A stretch of DNA of 64,000 nt, from positions 25,403,792-25,467,791 of the forward strand of contig JAJLRJ010000011.1 in the NCBI GenBank assembly GCA_024195265.1. Reading direction: 5' to 3'. Shown here piece after piece: positions 1 through 8,300 of the stretch. The position numbers were made by a program, and so were the translations under genes. The stretch is from Dendrophyllia cribrosa (Eukaryota > Cnidaria > Anthozoa > Scleractinia > Dendrophylliidae). Numbering within the stretch: position 1 is the first letter of the stretch; the number at the start of each line of letters is the position of its first letter. Under the pieces are notes generated by a model, which saw only the letters and a list, made by a program, of their open reading frames with translations, ran no database searches and was not told the DNA's origin.

Positions 1-25
1 AACAAAATTTTCTCGAGGTGTTGGT

Positions 26-60
<35 letters not shown>

Positions 61-480
61 AAGCACGCTCGCGCTATTGCATTTGATTACGTGAAAATTC
101 TAGCTATGTTATAATCAACTGTGAATGTCAAATTCTGCGAAGGATAGTAACAGTAATGCATTGCAAATTTACCAAAAATAAGGGGAGGGTACAAGGGGGC
201 TTCCCACCGAACACTCAAACTCTCAGTGGAATCACGTGCCACCCGCACGCTGATTGGCTGTCAACTCGTTTTGTATACGGCCATTGAAACATGACAAAGC
301 TGTCATACTTCACTTGAGTACGATGACAGTTTCAAATTTTTGAACAGTTGCTAAGGGTTGAGAGTGAAATTGGTCAAATAAAACCTCCCTTAATTTTTTG
401 TGTGTAGCTAGTCCTTGGGTTAAAACTACTCACTGTGGCATTTTTATTTGTCTAGCACAAACCTGAACTGAATATCGGGT
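1..480. other. no gene recognised
   Basis: No lectin exon in matching phase and no repeat with clear boundaries. GCTGACGTCATTAGC near 28-42 recalls the ends of the elements at 11979 and 40847, but no partner end is visible. Confidence 0.4.
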
Positions 481-760
481 GGGGGGGGAGGGGGGGGGGG
501 GGGCATGGCCAAAAAAGAAAACAAATTCGATTTTTTTCATAGAAGAGAACATTACTTAAAAATCTTCTTAGTGTTAAGCATAGTATCATTCTTCCTCTCA
601 GACTACCTGGCCCCTTAACATTAATAAGGCGGGACCTGTCTTTTTAAGAATATTTCTAAGTAATGATCTACTCTATGAGGAAATCTGCTAACAAAAGTGC
701 AATTTTTGTAGTTAAAAATGTCCCATGAACTCCGCCCCCCCCCCCCCCCCCCCCCCCCCC
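481..760. mobile_element. foldback element with poly-G/poly-C ends
   Basis: A G run (481-503, one A) and a C run (735-760) enclose about 230 bp. Inner arms pair imperfectly: CATAGAAGAGAACATTACTT (539 on) against the complement of AAGTAATGATCTACTCTATG (near 658-677). Smallest member of the poly-G-ended group in this window. Confidence 0.55.
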
Positions 761-786
761 GTTTTTAGTGTTATAGTGTGTTAGTG

Positions 787-922
787 TTACTGTAAAAAGC
801 CAAAAGACATATTTATGTCAGTGGAATCTCCAAAATAATGGTTCAGTTTTGTTTAAAATATCAATTAGATCTCTCATTATAGTAAAAAATAAGTGTCTTG
901 AGCTGCAGACGGCTAGGAAAAA
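787..922 (+). repeat. interspersed repeat, half copy of the 36.3-38.3 kb element end
   Basis: AAAAAGCCAAAAGACATATT through CCAAAATAATGG, CAGTTTTGTTTAAAAT and AAGTGTCTTGAGCTGCAGA matches the inverted ends at 36349-36525 and 38165-38346. It stops within a few bases of the hammerhead. Confidence 0.7.
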
Positions 923-923
923 T

Positions 924-998
924 CCCTGCAAACTGCCATGCCATGCTGATGAGTCCAAACTAGGACGAAACAGCTGTCCATGGCTGCCACTGCCAGGG
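924..998 (+). ncRNA. hammerhead self-cleaving ribozyme (type I, minimal stem III)
   Basis: All invariant core positions are present in order: CTGATGA (946-952), stem II GTCC/GGAC (953-956 with 963-966, loop AAACTA), GAAA (967-970), stem III ACAG/CTGT (970-973 with 974-977, no loop) and cleavage nucleotide C978 in a GTC context. Stem I is perfect for 6 bp (GCCATG 940-945 with CATGGC 979-984). After an internal loop it closes again with CCCTG (924-928) and CAGGG (994-998), as in natural hammerheads that use a loop-loop contact. Such short stem III is typical of hammerheads in animal retrozymes and Penelope-like elements, which are thought to cleave as dimers. Expected cleavage is after 978. Confidence 0.88.
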
Positions 999-1801
999 TG
1001 ATATGGTTGTGCGCATGCGTAAGGTACTGGCCAGACCGCGGGCTGGGTGTTTGATTGAGTCACTTGCTTTCTTTGTGTTTTTACTAAAAACTGATCATTT
1101 TTTTTTCTCCCTTTAGAAATGTCTTTATCTTAGTGTTCTAGGAACCAAGAAAACGTATTGAGTTGTAATTTTAGCACCGTTTTAAAGAGACGCTGGTTTC
1201 ATGTTATATCTCAGGCAACTTAAGGCATGACTCACTGGCTTATTTGGCACAGTTCCATTCGAAGAGGACTAAGCTTGTGCTCAATCTTAGTGAAAATTGA
1301 CAGGCAACATTTTCTCGGGAGCCTTAATTATATAACATATTCTTGAAGTTCGATTTTTAGTCACGTGACCTGTAATTGATCGTTAACGGTTAAAATCTTC
1401 AGGGCAAAATGGGGAACATAAAATCAAATTCAAGTAAATATTTTTGAGTACTTATACTTTACACCAGCTTAATAGCAATGACGTAATTAAGCAAAATAGG
1501 TCTCGTGACTTACAAAAATGCTTAAAAACTTTTAATTGAAATTACAGATACCACCATACAAGGCAGAATAATATTGCTTACCCTTAATTTAACAATTTAA
1601 TAACAAATATTTTAAAAATTGCGCTGTGTAAACTTTCCCCATTTAAGACAAGGTGTTTTGTGACGTCACTGACACAGTAATGTCACGTGATACCAACAAA
1701 TACTCTCATATGATAAGTCTAGTCATGAGTAAATCATTTTAGCTACATCGAGCTATGATGTTGATTTTATTGATGGATGATACAGATTTCTAAATTCTTT
1801 G

Positions 1802-1835
<34 letters not shown>

Positions 1836-2260
1836 TATTGAGCTTCTGAAGACATGCCTGAGATCGCGAAGTGTCACCAAATATACAACTCAACTGGATA
1901 GAAAGATTCTATTGAGCACAGAAGCAGTAGTTTGGAGAAAAATGCAGGATTACAAGGATGGAAGTGGATTACAGTTCATTATATTTGATTTCGCGACAGG
2001 CGGTTGAGAAATCAAAGTTTCCATTCTGATGGAATTTTGAGTGTTTTAGTCGTTATTTTGTGTTTTTAGTTCATGTTTCTTTGCATTAGTCACTTTTGGC
2101 AATTTTGTCTTCCTATTTTAAGATAATCAATTATTAAGCAAGCTTAAAGCAAGCTCTTGGCCAGGATCATGAAAACATGATATTTCATGCAATCGGGACA
2201 GTGGCTTTTTAACCCTAAAACAACGAAAACATAAAAATTTCATAACATAGCCCATTTTGA
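999..2260. other. left flank of visible lectin exons; poly-G tract at 1802-1832
   Basis: AT-rich, no supported exon. A G run of about 30 nt at 1802-1832 has no matching C run nearby. TCACGTGA motifs at about 1362 and 1684 in opposite contexts may be ends of a diverged element, but this is weak. Confidence 0.4.
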
Positions 2261-2267
2261 TACTCAC

Positions 2268-2364
2268 GTCCTAAAGCAATGAACTGAATGGTAACCGGAG
2301 CATGTGTATCGTCTAAGGCTTGGATGTCTTTCACACAAACAGAGAACCCAGTTACGCTCACAGC
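2268..2364 (-). CDS. lectin gene exon 5 (domain 3, second half)
   Basis: Acceptor TTTTCTAG, donor GTGAGT; enters in phase 0, leaves in phase 1; residues 236-267. AVSVTGFSVCVKDIQALDDT and VTIQFIALG are textbook H-type lectin strands. Confidence 0.85.
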
Positions 2365-5300
2365 CTAGAAAAGCAACAAGAAAAATATCAAACACTGGGG
2401 GGAGTAAAGCGGATGACCAGTAATTTTGCCAGCAGAAAAACAGGATCAGTTAAAAGGGACACTGACAACAAAATTCAACGTAGTTTGAAATGCTAAGAAA
2501 AAAACCTACATTAAGAAACGTAACAAATAAGGGTGGGTCGATGTCGATACCAAGTATGATGGTTGAAACATATCGATACTAGCACGAAATATCAACCTTC
2601 TCTCGATACCTTTCGATATTGCATGAGTGACACAGTGACGGAGGAGTTCTTCCTAAAGCCTGCATTATTTTTAGGTCTGCTCCAACTTATCGTTGCGACA
2701 TGGGACACCATAAGCAAGAAAACTGCTGGGGCCAGTTGCATAAAACTTAACGTCGGACGTAAATGCTAACGTCTGACGTTAAAATAGTAACTTTGACTGG
2801 GCTGGACGCCTGACGTTAGCTGTTACGTCTCGCGTTAAGTTTTATGCAAATGGTCCCTGTTTAATCTTAGCTTAGTTAGCTTAGCTTTGTTTTCTCGCAC
2901 TTAGCGCTTACCTCAGTCCACTCTGTAATGGCATTCTCCGACGGCGGGATGGACGTTGCATTGAGCGGGTCATATTGATGTGATGCTGTTGTTATAACGC
3001 GCGGAGGCTCGTAGAAAGGATCAGTGAACGAGACGTTCTAAAGAAGAAAACGTCAATTCATTTGACCGGCCACAAAAAGTCTTGTGAGGCGGACCATTAG
3101 TGGTAATCAGGATGTGGGATATTGGGGCAAAAAATATAAGGATACGGGATATTTGTGGGATACAGTGGAACCTCGATTTAACGAACATCAGTCTTATATA
3201 ACGAACCTCTATATAACGAAGTCCTCGGTATAACGAACGATATTCTTCAGCCCGGCAAAAGTATGGAACAGAAGCTTGATATAACGAACCTCGATCGAAC
3301 GAAATCCTCATTATATAAACGAACACAATCCGGCAGCCCAAACGTAAAATCTACCCCGATATAACAAATAAATGTCAACGCGCGACAAAAAACGAATGCG
3401 GAATAGACCAACAGTATGTGCTATGGGGCAATGGTATAACCTGTACAGTTTTTTAGTGCCGTAGTTCTATGTACAGTGTACTGTAGCTTCATATAGGCAT
3501 TAAAGTGCAAATGCCATTTGTTCAGACCAGGAAAACGCAACACCTTGACAAAACAATTATTAACTATGCCTCGATATAACGAACATTTTGGTTGTTTTTC
3601 CGCAAATAGGTGGTTTGCAATCAATCTCTAGAGACATAGATAACAATAGTGAAACGAACAAATGCTGGTGGACGAACAAAAGGAGCTAATGAGAGAACTA
3701 TTGTTTATGTCCACCAGCATGGCGGCGATGACGTAACATGAAAACCACCTATTCGTTTTAACGAGGTTTTCGATATAACAAACCCTCAATATAACGAACC
3801 AATTTCCCCAGTCCCATAGCACTTCGTTAAATCGAGGTTCCACTGTAACAACACAAAAGAAAGCAAACCCAGGATGTTGAGCAAAAACCATCGGATACAT
3901 TCTCTATTTTCGAATTGTCCATAATACATTTTGTTTGCCCGCCAAATTTTACATAAACTATTGTTTGTAAATGCTCTTGGGATGACTGCATACTCCCAAG
4001 AGCATTTCAAAACAATAGTTTATGCAAAATTTGGGGGGCAAACAAAGTGTATTATGGGAAATTCGAAAATAGAGAATGAATCACTGTATACGGGATATTT
4101 AGGCCTAAAATCAATGGGGTACGGATATGCAGTCTATAAAGGATTGGGGTACGGATATTCAGTCTAAAAGGATAAGGTTAATTCGATTAGTTGCATTGTG
4201 CCTAATATATAGCTGACAAAATACAAGAAACTTTCGTTGGTTGTATTTCGGTATTATTCTATTACCATATTTAGACTCAAAGAAATATACTCGAAAGATG
4301 GTATTTCGCATTAAAACGAACACACGTAAAAACAGAAACAAAAACGATACTCAGGAGAAAAGGCATAATTCCCCCCGAGGGGGGGGGGGGGAACTCCCGT
4401 ACAAAAATGACGGGGTGCTCGTCGTACCTTTTAGGAGTCAAAATGTGTAGATTGGTACCGCCTAGGGTACTAAAATCTAAAATGACCACCGTTAGAATGA
4501 TCGCGGTACCTTTTAGGGTATGAGTCGAAAAATATGACAGAATATGACATGTTTTGTTTTCGAATTGGCCATTTGCACGATGACGTCATATGACTACAAC
4601 TACCAGAATCCTTCAGTTTTTTGTTTTGTTGTGCAAATTAGGGCTATTGTTATTTAAACCGCACTGGGATTAAAAAATTTAAATAAGAAAGGAAAAACGA
4701 AATGAATTCTGGTAGTTGTAGTCAAATGACGCCATCGTGCAAATGCCCTATTGGTACCTCTTAGGGGCAAAAATTATTTTGAGCCACGCCCATTAAACAA
4801 GATTCTGGTACCTTTTAGAGTGTTTTTCGAAAATTTCCGACGAGCACCCCCGTCATTTTTATATGGGAGTCCTTCCCCCCCGGCATAATTCTCTACTGGC
4901 TTTTAAGCCATTGTTCACTGATGGCGTGAGACGCTTTAATGCGATAAGTGTCTTTGTTTGTAGCAGATTCCTGTTGTCATCACTGTCCAATATTATGGTG
5001 TTGCGACGAACTGCTTGTAGAAAGTATTCTTTGTTCATTAAATAGACAATATTCGTATTCACGGTATTAAAATAGAACTAGCGTGTAGTCGAGTCTCATG
5101 CGGGGGAATCTTTTCACATGCAAATATTTTTAATGATATTCCCCCGCATTAACCTCGACTGTAAGCTAGTTCCAGTTCAATACCGAGAATACGAATATTG
5201 TCTATTGGAAGGTGGAGTATTTGATTGAATAAAAATATCTGGTAAATTGCACAGATCTTGAATATGCTTGAAGAGCTCAAAGTTGCGTAATTGTTTGAAG

Positions 5301-8300
5301 ATAGCGCTTTCTTTGTCTGACTGATATATTGATATATAACAGTACGTGTTGAGCGATTGCAGAATACCCGGCCCATTCATTTACATTTGTCGGTTCGTTT
5401 TGTAGAACGAGGCAAATAACAATAGGCACTATTCTTATTCAATGAGATGCAAATAAGTGGGCCGGGTATTCTGCAATTTAGCCCAGTGTTGGCAATGGTT
5501 AGGGTTTGAAGCTCAAGTAAACCAACCATTTTTCTGATGAGTACTCCAGCTAGCCCACGGTGGAGGGGGGGATACTTCGTTATCTGAGCTATATAGATGG
5601 TTTTCGCTCACGTGACCTTCAGTCCTGTGGGACTCTAATGACAAAGGCCATGGCGGCCATGTTGGTGCACATAATAAAAGAAGTTCATTAAAATTCTTTT
5701 GTTGGTGTGCACCAACATGGCCGCCGTGACGTAACGTGAAAACCACCAAAAGCAATGAGCGGTACAAATGGGAATCCTGGTCTAAAAATAGGTACCAATT
5801 TAATTGTCAGGTCTGAAAATGAACGGGGAACATATTTTGGTCTGAAATGGTTGGCAAAAATCATATTCTTTGGTGTGAAAATATATAAGGGTTTCAAGAA
5901 TCGGCCCTGGACAGCCAAGGAGTACTCCCCGGGGAATCCACTTACTCTCCAAAAGGACTGTGCGTGTGATGTGCTTGTGGAGCGGTTTTTAACTGCAAAC
6001 CGTAAATAAAACCAAGACTTCAAATCAATCTCGCTAGTCAGTTACAGCAAACACAGGTTATCAAATGAACTAATCGTGATCAGATCTCGAAGAAAACGCA
6101 TGACGCTGCCGCTAAACGCGGGAAATGGCGTGCGAGCAAGTTACGATTGATTTTGTCATACTTCAGACTGAATAGTTATGCAAAACTCAAAGCAAACGCG
6201 AATCGCTTTGGGCACTCAATTTAAAACCACTCTGAGAGAAAAGTATTTCACATGCACTTCTTTAATTTACACAAACCTGACAAAAGCCGTACTTAAACTT
6301 GGCAGGAGGTGAGCCTGCGTTTGGCATGTTTAGCGCATTGCTCTCTGGTGCTTTGGCCCAGCTGGAAGGAATTGTTCTCATAGCAATCCAGTCCTTTGGA
6401 CAATAACAAAATACAAAACGCCAGTTTAGTGGTCGCGTTGTTAGCGTTAACTCTGTCACTAAGAAGTATCAAGAAGCTAACAGCAGTGCATCAAAAAGTA
6501 CTGCTGAAATGCTTTCATTTGAATAGACCTCTTTAGCTTGTATGTTTTGTTTTCCCAATGTAGGTCATGTGATGTTCTCAAGGGAATTTGTCCTTTGTCT
6601 TTTCATAAATTATGCATACATATGCACGTGAAGAAAACACAAAATTTAAAAGAAACAGTTCTCTAGGGTAACATCACATGATCTACATTGGGAAAACAAA
6701 ACATACAAGCTAAAGGAGGTCTATTGTCACACATTGAAGTTTCATTACCTGAACTAAGAATTTTCAACCACTTTTTACCGCATGTATTAAAGAGTACCAC
6801 AGGAAAGTACTTCTCAATGACGTAGTGTAGTTTAAAGCGTGAAGCATGATGAGGCGCGAATTGTAAAGCGGCCAAAGCAAGCAGCCGCTATTTGGACTGC
6901 GAAGCCTGTGACAATTCAAGCGGTGGCTTTCTGCCAACGTCTCTTCTCCCTGTATTGTTTCATTGTATTTACGTTTCTTACTGGAATCATGTTAGTATTT
7001 TGACAAATCGAACGTGGGCTTTTTGTGTAAACAATTGGTGGTCAAGCAGAAATTCAAGAGATTATAGCACTCTAGACACTAGTCATCTTCGGAGGATGGA
7101 CCCCAGTTAAGTTGCATCCACACTTTCTCATAGGGGATGAGAGAATGTTAAGGGTGGGGTGGGAGGGGGGTAAACCTGGAGTAACAGCGAATACTTACAA
7201 CGAATATGTTCTTATGAATGCCATCAAAGTTCTTTATCTCCCTGAAACACGCCTTAAACTTGTCATTGGTAACGTCTTCCACCCATACGCTGGTTGCATC
7301 GTGTTTGTTATAACGAGTCTTGTGTACAGCGGTGATGTGAACGATAGGACTGTCGTCAAATGACTGGAGATGAAAGCACACGTGACTTTAACAGAGCAAA
7401 AAAAAAATCATTGAGTCTGTTGTATTCTACCATAGGTTGGAGAAGACCAATAGTTTATCAGTTGCCTCCAAATTACGGTTTCTAATATAAGGGCATTATT
7501 ACTCCCTCTAGACTCTCTGACAAGGTGAATCCAAGGTAATCATATCTGGCCACCGGGCTGGCCACTGAGTAAACGAAACAGAACCTAAGTTAAAAATAAC
7601 TAGTGATAATATTGAAATTAAGTTAAGGCTGAGTGCCGAAAAAAACTGTTACAAAGACAGTCAGACGTTTCGAGGATAACCCCTTCATCAGTGTTTGTGT
7701 TCTCACGAGACAAACGCTCGTGCTTGCGTACAATTTGTTGTGTGTACGCTATTCAAAAATATTAAAATAAAACACGAATATATTCGAGGCGCGCGCTTAG
7801 CGCGCATTAACTCAGGTAAATTAAGGCAAGGGCTTCTTGCCTTAACGCCCAAAAGCTACGGGGGTGGTCTATCTCAAGAGGCTTTAGTTATGAGAACTCA
7901 TACTTAAAAGAGTAAATAGTTAGCGAATGTGGTCCTTTTGTCAAGAATAACTTATGCAAATTAGGTCACGTAACTTAATACGGCCACAAAAAAAGAAAGA
8001 AAAAAGATGGCAACAGTTTATATCGATCATAATCAAATGTTATTGCAACCAGGTAAGTCCCAAGAACAACAACAAAAAATCTGTGTTTGGCCTTTGTTGA
8101 TTATTTCATTAAGATTGAAAATAAACGGTAATTTGCACTAGTACCCAGTCCCCCGTAATAGTAATTTATTATTTTTCCTGTACTTTTTTTTAAGTAATCT
8201 TAAAAAGGACAAGCGCAGAAATGAAGTATATAATAGTCTTAAAATCATTAAACTTCTGGCAGCCTTCAGGTAATGGTGAAAAGTGTTGCCATTTTGCTTG

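Noticed and set aside
5535..5560. CTGATGAGTACTCC as a hammerhead core
   Set aside because: No GAAA and no closing stem follow.
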